Virus record (IMG/VR): IMGVR_UViG_3300034418_005345
Location: 1 to 36,718 of that record
Direction: 5' to 3' (one strand)
Source of the DNA: a virus
Length of the DNA stretch: 36,718 bases
Position 1 is the first letter of the stretch, and every line of letters begins with the position of its first letter. Positions 1-8,300 of the stretch are shown in pieces. A program made the translations under genes and the position numbers. The notes under the pieces are model-generated. The model worked only from the letters and a program-made list of their open reading frames with translations. It was not told the DNA's origin and did not search any database.

Positions 1-143
1 ACACGCGCTAACTTACCGCGCCTAACTTAGATACCGCCCAGGTATGCACGCGCCATAATCAACGCGCGCCTAACTTATACCCCGCCCCTTGCAATCGACC
101 AGCATACAGACGACATCCCCCAAGGGGGGTAGATGTTGCGGCG
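1..143. repeat. left terminal direct repeat
   Basis: This 143-bp stretch recurs at 36576-36718 with one difference (C at 49, G at 36624). Repeated ends of this size fit the direct terminal repeats of T7-like phages, and the terminase genes lie near this end. Inside are three CTAACTTA copies (8-15, 22-29, 70-77) following GCGC-type sequence, a small hairpin ATACC/GGTAT (31-35/41-45) and a CCCCCAAGGGGG palindrome (117-128). An assembly overlap of a circular or concatemeric genome would look the same, so the physical ends are not proven. Confidence 0.85.
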
Positions 144-171
144 TCCTATACGTAACCCGCTCATATTTTTG

Positions 172-207
172 CACCAAAACTAAACGGGTCACCAAAACTA
201 AACGGGA
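172..207 (+). repeat. 18-bp tandem repeat
   Basis: CACCAAAACTAAACGGGT occurs twice head to tail (172-189 and 190-207), differing only in the last base. It lies 29 bp inside the left terminal repeat. It could be a protein binding site or a processing signal, but no known motif is recognised. Confidence 0.8.
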
Positions 208-280
208 ACTGTACTAGTAGCTGTCAACTGTACCTGACTAGCTAGTCGATGGTTGCCCACTGCGTGGGGGAAAGCAGGAG

Positions 281-321
281 CTCCCGTGAGTACAGCTAGT
301 TCGTTGACATAGCCACGGGAG
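281..321. repeat. inverted repeat CTCCCGTG/CACGGGAG
   Basis: Eight-base arms at 281-288 and 314-321 are perfectly complementary, with a 25-base spacer. The transcript could form a stem-loop. No U-run follows on either strand, so it is not a typical intrinsic terminator. Confidence 0.6.
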
Positions 322-392
322 TGGCATGGATGAAGGTCGAACCAGGTAAGAGAGAGGGTGTATACTCACTCAATAGGTAAGATGTATAGGGG

Positions 393-407
393 CGGAAAAT
401 ATTTCCG
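393..407. repeat. dispersed palindrome, copy 1
   Basis: CGGAAA-ATA-TTTCCG is a perfect inverted repeat with 6-bp arms and a 3-bp AT spacer, in noncoding DNA near the left end. The same arms and spacer length recur at 14530-14544 and 25833-25847. The architecture suits a dimeric DNA-binding protein, but the binder is unknown. Confidence 0.7.
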
Positions 408-525
408 TCAAGCCTAAAGTGCGGGAGGGTAGGATTGATGGGGGCTGGCGGGTAGGGGGGTGAGGGGTAGTGGTAGTGGGGTTTTATGGTGGAATTAGTG
501 GATCATGGGTGAACGACAAACCCAT

Positions 526-559
526 TTGTTGATCACAGGGAGGGTAATATGATCAACAA
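526..559. repeat. inverted repeat TTGTTGATC/GATCAACAA
   Basis: Nine-base arms at 526-534 and 551-559 pair perfectly across a 16-base spacer. An adjacent short hairpin (ATGGGT 505-510, ACCCAT 520-525) makes a structured stretch just downstream of the last late gene on the minus strand. It could slow transcription or mark a processing point, though no U-tract is present. Confidence 0.6.
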
Positions 560-598
560 CGTGGGAGGTGGGTAGGGTAGGTAGGTAGGGTAGAGGTA

Positions 599-907
599 TT
601 ATCGAAGGAGAAGGTAGAGGAAAGCGGCGGAGGCGAGGGCTAGGGCGATGATCCGTAGTGGGGAGAAGGTAGAGGGGAGGGGGCTGTCTTGTGAGTCGGC
701 GGTTATGTCGGAGAGGGCTTTGGAGAGTTGTTGCTCTTGTAGTTTCCAGAGTGGGAGGAAGCGGCGGACACGGCGGCGGACGGCATCTGTGGATCGTTGG
801 AGTTGCTTGGCTATATCGGGGTAGGGTTTTTTTAGGTAGAAGAGTTGTTTAAGGAGTTTATCGTCTTGAGGGGACCAGCGTTTGCGAGTGACTTTAGGTT
901 TCTTCAT
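599..907 (-). CDS. small Myb/SANT-like protein with C-terminal membrane helix
   Basis: A 102-residue protein, the last gene of the minus-strand late block. Residues about 10-50 (RWSPQDDKLLKQL through AVRRRVRRF) have the tryptophan start and helix spacing of a SANT/Myb-like helix-turn-helix, including a DIAKQLQRS recognition-turn pattern. Residues about 84-101 (IIALALASAAFLYLLL) form a strong hydrophobic segment at the C-terminus, so the protein may tether a DNA-binding domain to the membrane. The ATG overlaps the upstream gene's stop as ATGA, implying translational coupling. No Shine-Dalgarno sequence is obvious. The fold call is by eye, and the function is unknown. Confidence 0.7.
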   Translation of the reverse strand: MKKPKVTRKRWSPQDDKLLKQLFYLKKPYPDIAKQLQRSTDAVRRRVRRFLPLWKLQEQQLSKALSDITADSQDSPLPSTFSPLRIIALALASAAFLYLLLR

Positions 908-1146
908 AGTAGTGTTAGTTGTGTTGGTTGTGATGGTTGGAAGTTGTCGCAGGTATGGTTTGGTGGTGGCGACTTGGTGTAGTTCTTAGAGGTGAGGAGG
1001 CGGCAGTTATTGTATCCGGGATGGTCTGGATAGATTTCGTGTTTAGTATGGGAGAAGTACTTGCATTGGTTGCAGGAGGTATGGGGAGGGGAAGGCCGCA
1101 GGTTGACGGCCTGTTCTATTTGTTGGTCGGTTATGGGCTTAGACAT
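904..1146 (-). CDS. small cysteine-rich protein, possible zinc-binding
   Basis: An 80-residue ORF starting MSKPITDQQ, with its ATG inside the last codons of the large terminase gene (ATGTCTAA) and its stop overlapping the next ATG. A longer form from further upstream would run deeper into the terminase gene, so the inner ATG was chosen. The centre has CNQCKYF, then NNCRLL and HTCDNF, so four cysteines with histidines between them could form a compact zinc site. No enzyme motif is visible. Its place after terminase is conserved in layout but not informative about function. Confidence 0.65.
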   Translation of the reverse strand: MSKPITDQQIEQAVNLRPSPPHTSCNQCKYFSHTKHEIYPDHPGYNNCRLLTSKNYTKSPPPNHTCDNFQPSQPTQLTLL

Positions 1147-2818
1147 TGATCCAGGAGTTCCTTTGTCCTTTTGGTTGCTTATGGTACATACGTACAAAGT
1201 CCTTGAGTTCCTGGTTGAGGAGGTGTTGTCGTCGTTGCTTCATCCTTTGCTCTGGTAGTTGGTTCATTTGTTGGGTGAAATAATTGACTGCTATGGAGAG
1301 GGCATCGAGGCGGTCATCGTGGAGGATGGATCCTTTGTTGAGGGTGATGCGGGAGAGTTGGTAGAAGAGGGAGTAGGAGGCGCGTTGTTCGACGGGATAG
1401 GACTGTATGGTATCGTAATCGAGTTTGATGACAGTGGGGTCGATAATGAGGCGGTGTTGGGAGATGACGGGCTCTAGGGTGTCGATGATGCGGCGTTCTT
1501 TGTTGGTGGAGTGCTTGACTTCTTCTACGGCACAGGGGTAACTGGTGCGTAGATATGGCTTTAGAAGTTCAGAAAACATGCCGTCTCCGAGATTGGCTTC
1601 GATCAAGATTAGATTTACTTTGTTCCTTGCTGCTATACTGGTCAGTTGTTGAAGTACTGCTGGCTCATATCCCCCTTTGATACCGCCGGATTCGGGGCAG
1701 TAGAGGAATCCGTTTAGCATTTTGATGACGGAGTACCCGGTTTCGTCTTTTCCTCGTCCTGAAGGGTCGATGGACATGACCGATCCGGTGTATTTTATCA
1801 TATCCCCGACAGTTTGTTCGGGGCGATAGTACCGGTCCCCGTTGAATCCGATGTTGGGGAGTGTATCATCCCAGGCATTTTTGGGGTTGGCTGCGTAAAC
1901 GACACGCTCGGGGGCGACTTCATTGTCCACATTCTGGACGATAAGGTCGTTAATCTTGAGCGGGTAGCGGTCAACGTCCGAGAGGCGGGGATTGAGCATG
2001 TATTGTAGCTCATATCCGGCGCGTCCGTAGGAAAGTTTCCGTGCTTCGAGGTCTTCGGTGTTGAATCGGGTTGGCTCTGTTGGGAGTCCGGCGGAATCTG
2101 GGGTACAATCTTGCTCGATGATGGGGGCTAGTGTATTCCCGTAGACCTTGGCTATGTTGTGAGGGGAGACATACTCGGAAGGCCAGACCCGTGCGGTATA
2201 TCCCCGCTTTTGTAGCTTGAGATAGATGCTATCTTCGCATTGGGGAGTCCCGAGGAAGATGATCCTGGCGTCATCTAGGGGCTTTAGGATAGCGTCGAAC
2301 TCTTTGACCTGCTCATCTAGCTTGTCACGCATCCCCTGGGTCATGGAATTGTTGGGGACTTCGATGTCGTCCGCTACGATGATGTCGGCACGGCTACCTG
2401 TTAGCTGCGAGGTGATACCGAGGGACTTGACGGAGGGAGCATGGGAGGGAGGTGCTAGTCCCACATCGAAGGCAATCTTACTGAAACGCTGGTTGGCCTT
2501 GGGTTGGAGATGCTGGAGGATCGGGATCTCATGGATTAGGCGCAGGGTGAAGGTGCTAAAGTCGTCCGCCCTGGTCTTGGATGCGGATACCACCAGGATG
2601 TTCTTGGTGGGGTCGAGGAATAGCTGGTGTACGACGAATGCACTACACTCCCAGGACTTACCTACGCCACGAAAGGCTTCCACAATGCAGCGGGTTGGTC
2701 CATGTTGCAGGTAATCCGCTATGTCGTATTGGATTTGTGTGGGGTCTGGAAGGTTTAGGTACTTCCATACTAGGTACAGAAAGTTACGGAAGTCCTTTAA
2801 CTCGTCAGGGATTTGCAT
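1139..2818 (-). CDS. terminase large subunit (T7 gp19-like DNA maturase B)
   Basis: This 559-residue protein is the packaging motor that pumps concatemeric DNA into the prohead and cuts it. The N-terminal ATPase has a Walker A-type loop FRGVGKS at about 49-55 and a Walker B strand IIVADDIE at about 146-153. The segment FLGTPQCED follows at about 188-196 in the position of the coupling motif. The C-terminal RNase H-fold nuclease shows SIDPSGRGKDETG (acidic Asp351), LILIEAN (Glu407) and a late HDDRLDAL motif. Length is near T7 gp19 (586 aa). It is separated from the small subunit by a plus-strand regulator gene. No strong ribosome site precedes the ATG. Confidence 0.95.
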   Translation of the reverse strand: MQIPDELKDFRNFLYLVWKYLNLPDPTQIQYDIADYLQHGPTRCIVEAFRGVGKSWECSAFVVHQLFLDPTKNILVVSASKTRADDFSTFTLRLIHEIPILQHLQPKANQRFSKIAFDVGLAPPSHAPSVKSLGITSQLTGSRADIIVADDIEVPNNSMTQGMRDKLDEQVKEFDAILKPLDDARIIFLGTPQCEDSIYLKLQKRGYTARVWPSEYVSPHNIAKVYGNTLAPIIEQDCTPDSAGLPTEPTRFNTEDLEARKLSYGRAGYELQYMLNPRLSDVDRYPLKINDLIVQNVDNEVAPERVVYAANPKNAWDDTLPNIGFNGDRYYRPEQTVGDMIKYTGSVMSIDPSGRGKDETGYSVIKMLNGFLYCPESGGIKGGYEPAVLQQLTSIAARNKVNLILIEANLGDGMFSELLKPYLRTSYPCAVEEVKHSTNKERRIIDTLEPVISQHRLIIDPTVIKLDYDTIQSYPVEQRASYSLFYQLSRITLNKGSILHDDRLDALSIAVNYFTQQMNQLPEQRMKQRRQHLLNQELKDFVRMYHKQPKGQRNSWINV

Positions 2819-2839
2819 ATCGGGCTTGACTCAATGGAT

Positions 2840-2853
2840 AATCTACACACATT
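2840..2853 (+). promoter_or_regulatory. shared upstream element AATCTACACACATT, copy A
   Basis: This 14-mer lies 10 bp upstream of the ATG of the ribbon-helix-helix gene, in the gap between it and the divergent large terminase gene. The identical 14-mer is at 24310-24323, ahead of the replication block. A phage RNA polymerase promoter element or an operator of the adjacent regulator would both fit. Two copies alone cannot decide. Confidence 0.4.
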
Positions 2854-2863
2854 ACGGAGGAAT

Positions 2864-3085
2864 ATGGATAAACCTCAAGCAAAAAGGACACGCAAACCGA
2901 AAGCACCCCATCGCCAGGTTGATGGCTATGATGGAGAGACTGTGGAATCAGGGGCGAAGACAAGTATCTATCTGCCCAATGATGTCATGGATCAGGTCAA
3001 GAGGTTTGCGGATGCCGACAAAGTTTCCGTTAGTCACTTTGTACGAAGTGCGGTACTGGTAGCTATGCGCTCCAGGATGCGTTAG
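2864..3085 (+). CDS. ribbon-helix-helix transcriptional regulator
   Basis: A 73-residue basic protein with a disordered N-terminus rich in Lys/Arg/Pro. The C-terminal half reads as a CopG/Arc/MetJ-type fold: a beta strand KTSIYLPNDV at about 32-41, helix A to RFADADK, a turn, then helix B SHFVRSAVLVAMRS. Such proteins bind operator DNA as dimers through the strand. The start at 2864 was chosen because GGAGG sits 5 bases ahead; longer in-frame starts lack this. It is the only plus-strand gene inside the late block. Its 3' end overlaps the small terminase stop by 4 bp, and its 5' end diverges from the large terminase gene. Confidence 0.8.
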   Translation: MDKPQAKRTRKPKAPHRQVDGYDGETVESGAKTSIYLPNDVMDQVKRFADADKVSVSHFVRSAVLVAMRSRMR

Positions 3086-3351
3086 AGTTCGGCAAACTTC
3101 TTCTCGAAGTCATCATCCGCCATACCCTTCTGGAATGGCAGTACCTTGGTCAGGTCATTGAGGGGAGTACCCTCAGCCGCCGAGGTGATGACATCATTGT
3201 CTTTTAGGAGTTGTCGCGCCTGACCTAAGATGCTGGCGTTGTACTCGCCGGACTGGTGCATATCATCAATGGCAAGGCTGAAGGTGTCGATCAACCTGCC
3301 TTGCAATTCTTCCATGCGTTTCCGCATGTTGTCTGATAGCTGCTTGTCCAT
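3082..3351 (-). CDS. terminase small subunit (T7 gp18-like DNA maturase A)
   Basis: An 89-residue protein, the same length as T7 gp18, placed between tail fibre and large terminase as in T7. The sequence is helical and charged, with the pattern EELQGRLIDTF, then ASILGQARQLLKDNDV and a C-terminal acidic/aromatic tail (DDDFEKKFAEL). These match the small terminase of T7-like phages, which recognises concatemer DNA and stimulates the large subunit. Its ATG shares one base with the fibre stop (TAATG), indicating coupled translation. Identification rests on position, size and the ARQLLKDN-type motif. Confidence 0.85.
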   Translation of the reverse strand: MDKQLSDNMRKRMEELQGRLIDTFSLAIDDMHQSGEYNASILGQARQLLKDNDVITSAAEGTPLNDLTKVLPFQKGMADDDFEKKFAEL

Positions 3352-5231
3352 TATTGAATGGTTACACGGATTTGGCCTGTTCCTGTATTCCAGGTAGCTG
3401 TTGTGCCTATTCCTGCGCCAAGTTCATAATAATAAGGGTTATCTTGGAAGATAAGTTTCAGCCCACGGGTGGAAGTATCAAAAGTTGCTTGAACTCCAAC
3501 AGATGTACTTACAGAGCTTCCATCAGGAGCGCAGGATATTTTAAAGCATTCTGTTGCAGAGGAAGAACTGCGAAACCATATAGTTACATCAAACGGAAAA
3601 TATGAAGCTACATCCGTTGAAAGTATTTCAGTCAGAGACAAATTAGATCCGATAGAAGAGCCTCCCCAAGCAGTAACCCAGCCGGAGTCATAGATGTATC
3701 GAGAAGACCCCGACATGGCAACTGTACCATTGCGGTTCCAAATGGCATGGGTAACTCCTGGATCGGAAGTTGGTAGATTGCCTAACAGGATGTTGTGTTT
3801 CTCTCCGCTATTGTTATTGGCAGCGGCTGGATTTGATCCAGTTCCAATCTGCAAAGGTATTCCGTAAAGAGTTGAGCCAGCGTTATTATAGACTGCAAAG
3901 TTCAGGTAATTGTTGTTTAATCCGATATGCACCTGGCCTTTATCGGTTGGTGCGTCTGTATCTTTGAATACAATGGTTGAGGAAGTTCCTTCCAGAATGA
4001 TGGAAGCATAATCAGCAGCATCTGTTCCTTCAGTTTGAATTTTCAGTACGCATTCACTTCCGGCATCGGTGTCGTGCATCAACACATCCCCGTGGAATGT
4101 GTGTTTGTATGCAGCATCTTCTATAACACCATCCCCGTAGACATTGTAGCCATCTGCCGTAAGCTGTATAGCCTTCTTACTTAATGAGCCAGCGTCTGTA
4201 TAAAGTGACAGGGCTAAGGCATCCCCGTTGTTCACTAACTGCCACAATCCTTTGTCAGCGGTAGCTTGGGTGTCATACAAGCGAAGGACGGCTATACTGC
4301 CTTCGATGTTGACCTGTGCGGTGTCCGTTGCTCCAGCCCCATCGGCTATTACTTCTAGGGTTGCGTTGGTTCCACCTACTGTAACGCCATCTCCATTTGT
4401 AGCAATTTTTAGAGCAACATCTTTTTCTGCACCTCCATCATCCAATGGAATGAATTTCAATTCTCCATTAACTAAACGTACATTAAAATACTTATTATCC
4501 GTAGATCCGTTTGTATCAAAGAATTGGAGGATAGGAGATTGCGATGCAAGTATCAGGACGGCATTTGTCACCCCACTTGTGCTGGCATTCTCGATAGTAA
4601 GTACCGCTCCGTTTACTGCATTATCGTCATCACGGATTAACAGGTCGCCATAAAACTTGTGCTTGTAGGTTGTGGCTGGAGCTCCACCGAATCCGAAAGT
4701 GGCATTGCCACTATCGTATTGCAGGTTGAGTGGTATCACATCCCACTTCTTTGTAGAGGAATTGTAGGCCAGGACTGCATTAGCTACTGCGCCTGTACCA
4801 GAGACTTCCCATCTGCCGTTATCTTCACTCCATGTTAGGATTGCGCCGTCTTCTGCGTTTACTGTGCTGATTGGGTCTTCCGAGGCTTCCTGCGCCAAAT
4901 ACAAGTTGTGCAAGTAGGTTGTATCCAGGTCGTCGGCCTTGATGACGCTACCATCTGAGAAGTCTACCAATCTACCAACTTGGTCATTATTGATTCCTCT
5001 GGTATTCCTGTAAACCCGCACCTTTTGTCCGGCGGATAATGCCGGGGAAATGACAACCTTTTTGGTTGGACTGGTAGATATGGTGAAGGTGTAAGTGCCT
5101 CCAGAGCTATTTACATCGTAGTCGGTTCCATCAATGTTTACGATTACGTGATAGTCTTCAAGGTAGTCAAAGTTGATGGCGAAATCAGTTTCTCCTGCTC
5201 CGCTCGTATAGTCCGTGTATGTGTTGGCCAT
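3351..5231 (-). CDS. tail fibre protein (T7 gp17-like N-terminus)
   Basis: A 626-residue protein. The first 110 residues match the T7 gp17 tail-attachment domain: TDFAINFDYLEDYHVIVNI, a beta-rich stretch, KVRVYRNT and the FSDGSVIKADDLD segment. The middle holds three degenerate repeats of about 68 residues (about 209-276, 291-357, 394-462), each running from an LTIE/LEVI/LKIQ strand through an FxDT or LYDT motif with DK, to an N-x-L core. The C-terminus (from about 485) differs and probably forms the receptor-binding head. A leader CCAGGAAACCAA precedes the ATG. It would trimerise and attach to the tail tube, with the tip setting host range. Confidence 0.9.
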   Translation of the reverse strand: MANTYTDYTSGAGETDFAINFDYLEDYHVIVNIDGTDYDVNSSGGTYTFTISTSPTKKVVISPALSAGQKVRVYRNTRGINNDQVGRLVDFSDGSVIKADDLDTTYLHNLYLAQEASEDPISTVNAEDGAILTWSEDNGRWEVSGTGAVANAVLAYNSSTKKWDVIPLNLQYDSGNATFGFGGAPATTYKHKFYGDLLIRDDDNAVNGAVLTIENASTSGVTNAVLILASQSPILQFFDTNGSTDNKYFNVRLVNGELKFIPLDDGGAEKDVALKIATNGDGVTVGGTNATLEVIADGAGATDTAQVNIEGSIAVLRLYDTQATADKGLWQLVNNGDALALSLYTDAGSLSKKAIQLTADGYNVYGDGVIEDAAYKHTFHGDVLMHDTDAGSECVLKIQTEGTDAADYASIILEGTSSTIVFKDTDAPTDKGQVHIGLNNNYLNFAVYNNAGSTLYGIPLQIGTGSNPAAANNNSGEKHNILLGNLPTSDPGVTHAIWNRNGTVAMSGSSRYIYDSGWVTAWGGSSIGSNLSLTEILSTDVASYFPFDVTIWFRSSSSATECFKISCAPDGSSVSTSVGVQATFDTSTRGLKLIFQDNPYYYELGAGIGTTATWNTGTGQIRVTIQ

Positions 5232-5252
5232 TTGGTTTCCTGGTTTTTTAGA

Positions 5253-5302
5253 TTATCTAGATTCTCTTAGTTCCTGTAAAGCTCCCATTTGTTTGACCCC
5301 TA
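5253..5302 (-). other. out-of-frame duplicate of the internal virion protein C-terminus
   Basis: Just after the stop of the 1542-residue gene, the DNA repeats the last 15 codons in the -1 frame. The gene ends KVGVMQWGIVQELRK-stop, and the next frame reads VGVKQMGALQELRESR-stop. The junction is A-AAG-TAG, where Lys-tRNA could slip one base onto AAA. A -1 shift would add 16 residues. An A-run indel error or a decayed tandem duplication would give the same picture. Confidence 0.55.
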
Positions 5303-8300
5303 CTTTCTAAGTTCCTGTACAATTCCCCATTGCATGACCCCAACTTTACCTTTTTTCTTTTGTTCCTCGATTTTTTCAAGAAGGTTTTCAGGTTGCGCCC
5401 CGGTCATTCTGCCAATCACATCAAATAGGCTACGATCCTTTTGGTCTACAAATTGAGATAAGAACTCTTTGTCTTTCAGAATGTCATCCTTCACCTGCTT
5501 ATAGTATTTGCTGAATATTTTATTCAATTCCAGCAACCCTTCGTTTTCATACCTGTCTTGTCTGCTTTCGCTTTGAATGAATCCTTTGTTGAACTTGCGC
5601 TGCCATGAAGTCTTACTAACCAGTTGTTCCAAGGTTTCAAGCAGGGTCTTGCGATTGATCCTTGTCTCTCTTAGTCGCAGGTCGTAGTGATACCAAAGTG
5701 GTACACCTTCCGCATCAACATAACTTGCCATGTCAATGCCAGCAATGGTGGATGGCTTGTAGGAGATGTTGTTGTGGCCAGAATCGGCCAAGATATATTC
5801 TTCCAGCTTGGTAAGTGTTTGGAATTTCTGCGGGAATTGCCGCATCACATTAGTAGAGAACCAAGTCCCTGTCGGTTGAATGTCTTCTCCAAACCTGTCC
5901 GTCCTCTTGGCCTGTGCGCCATGTCCTAGTGCGTTGTAAACTATACGGGCTTGGAAGGAAGCCCCTTTCATGTCTGCAACTGTGCCTGATCCAGACTCCT
6001 CCCATTGCCTCACAAACTTGCGAATTTGGGCTGGAACTAAAAAGAAAGATGAAACAAACCTGGATTGCGCTCTAGCCTTCTGCTCCCTAGATCCACTTAC
6101 CATGTCAGTTATGTCACCGATGGAAGAAGTGATTGGCTGATCTTTTAACAACTCTAGGAATGATTGTGCAGCCACCGAAAACAAATCTTGGTCAGATGTG
6201 AGGAACTTTTTGTTTTCTGTGCGTTCCAGTTCTTTGAGACGATGGTACATGCCAAGGTCAGCGGCGGCTGCAAATGGAAAGTTAAATGGTGCAGCAGCAG
6301 TGTATTCTACACCAAGCATATTAAATTTTTTTGTATTCTTTTCTAAGTTCCTTTTTTGCTCATCTGACATCCAGGCCAAAGATCCGGTCCCGTAACCATA
6401 TCTACCTGCAAGATACCCAACTGTTCCAAGACCTATTGTCATCATAGTGTCCTTGAGGATGTCGAGGTTGTAGTCATTGCGTAGCTTTTGTACCCGTGTG
6501 ATTTCTTGAGCTACAGTCTTGATCTCTTCTTCTGTCCTTCGTTTTGCTTCTGGAGTTAGACCTTCAACCTCCTTGCTATCTATCAAGGCTTGTTGCTCAA
6601 AGCGCAAACTATCCAACTTTGGATTGTGCGGGTTTTTGAAAGCACGTAATGGCGCGATAGAAAGACGGATTCCCCTGAATGTGCCTCTAACACCTACCCC
6701 CAGGAATGGCATCAAGATGCTCATCAAGGCACGAACTGAAGTATTCGACCTGTCTTCAACAACTTTGATCCCTTTTTCGATCAGTGCTGTAACAGTTCCT
6801 TCTATGTCATCCGTGTTGGCAGCTTTCAATAATTCGATTTCAACTTGGTTTACAATAGATTGGTCATGGCTTGAACTAAGGACTGCAACTCCATCATCGT
6901 CCACCCACTGCTTTTTATAGTTTTTCTCGGCTATTTCCTTTAATTCGCTAAAGTTTGCATCTGGATTTAGATCAACAGCTTGCTTGAGAGAATCGGAGTA
7001 CATGCGTCCCCGGAGCAACTGCCTCTGGAAAAGACCATCCATTACGCCAATACCCCTGGCTCCAATGGAAAGTATGTCCATTATCTTGCCATTCAGAATC
7101 GTATGCAGGAGGTAGTTTGTTATATTTGTGACACCTTTATCCCTAGCCATTGCATCGGCGTATGCCTTTTGCATCAATCTCGTCCCTGTCTTTCGCCCGT
7201 GATGGTCGAAGTATTTCATGGCGGACTTATTTGTTATGTCCCTACCCTCAACAAAAGTACGTGCTGAGTATTTCAGCATCTCCTTTAGATTTATGCTAGA
7301 GAACATGGCCATTGTGCCATGCAAATCAGCTAGTGCCATTTTAGATGCCTTCGAGATGGACTTGTCTTTCCATGCGGTAAAGATGAACTCCGGTATAAAG
7401 CCGACAGTTTGTTTAATCCCTACACCAATTCCGGCAGGTACAGCGGCAGCAACAGATGGCAGTTGGTCGATCATTGCCATTCTGCGAGCGGACAAGTACC
7501 AGTTTATTGCGCTATTGTATGCACCAAACTTGTTCCTGTTTGCACCAGTGATAGCTGTATTGAGGTAGGAATTGTACAGGAGTTTGATGAACTCTTCGTC
7601 TTTGATTTTGTTTGCGGCCTTGTCGATGTCCCTCAGTTTTTGCGCCATCCGTTTCTTGGAGTCTCTAATTTCCTTTTCGAGCTTCTGCAATCTACCCGGC
7701 GTCTTGGTTGGTCCTTTAGGTTTTTTTGCTGTGATGCCACGCATTTCTGACATGACCCCTCGCCCCTCAGCTTCAATTATCTCTTTGCGCTGTTGTAACC
7801 TTTGTATGTACTTCTCGTTCTCCTTGATTGCATCCTGGTAGAACTTCTTTACCCTGAGCTTTTCCTGTACTTCGGCAGATAATTGCTTCTTTAGCTTGGC
7901 CTTTGTTTCTTCAGGCTCGTCAAATACTTTCTTACGCAACTCTTCTATTTGCTCGTCTAACTTGCTTGCCGCTTTTTGCTGTTGCTCCAGTAGCTTTTTA
8001 GCTAAGACATCCTCCTGGCTCTTCTCAAGATCTTCTATTGGTTTTTTAACAGCCTTTTTTGTTTTCCTAGTAGGCTTGGCCTCTGGCTTTTGAATAATCT
8101 CCTCCGCAGTTTCACCCATCTTTTTAACATCAATGATAGGCTCTACGGCTTCTTCTGGAGCCTTTGGAGCGGTGATGCTCTCCAGCGTTTCACGCATAGC
8201 CAACTCATCCGGTGTCCTTCCGGTCTTAGCCGTCTCATTGACCAACTCCAGGAGCGATTCGAGAGCTTCATCTTCATCTATATTTTCCTGGCTGATTTGT

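Larger units (their letters stand above)
144..598. other. noncoding left terminal region with inverted repeats
   Basis: No convincing gene lies in these 455 bases between the terminal repeat and the end of the late block. The stretch holds a short tandem repeat, the palindrome GACTAGCTAGTC (236-247), several inverted repeats (281-321, 393-407, 505-525, 526-559) and, from about 420 to 598, a strongly G-rich, C-poor segment ending in GGTAGGGTAG-like repeats. Its position downstream of the last late gene and beside the terminal repeat would suit transcription termination or concatemer processing signals. That role is inferred from location and structure only. Confidence 0.6.

Noticed and set aside
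359-385. Sequence TATACTCACTCAATAGG resembling T7/T3 promoters (CTCACTATAGG).
   Set aside because: It needs an insertion to align, occurs once, points away from the late genes, and heads into noncoding DNA on the plus strand.
2226-2714. A 162-residue plus-strand ORF opposite the large terminase.
   Set aside because: It is a shadow of a gene with strong conserved motifs, and has no ribosome site or neighbours on that strand.
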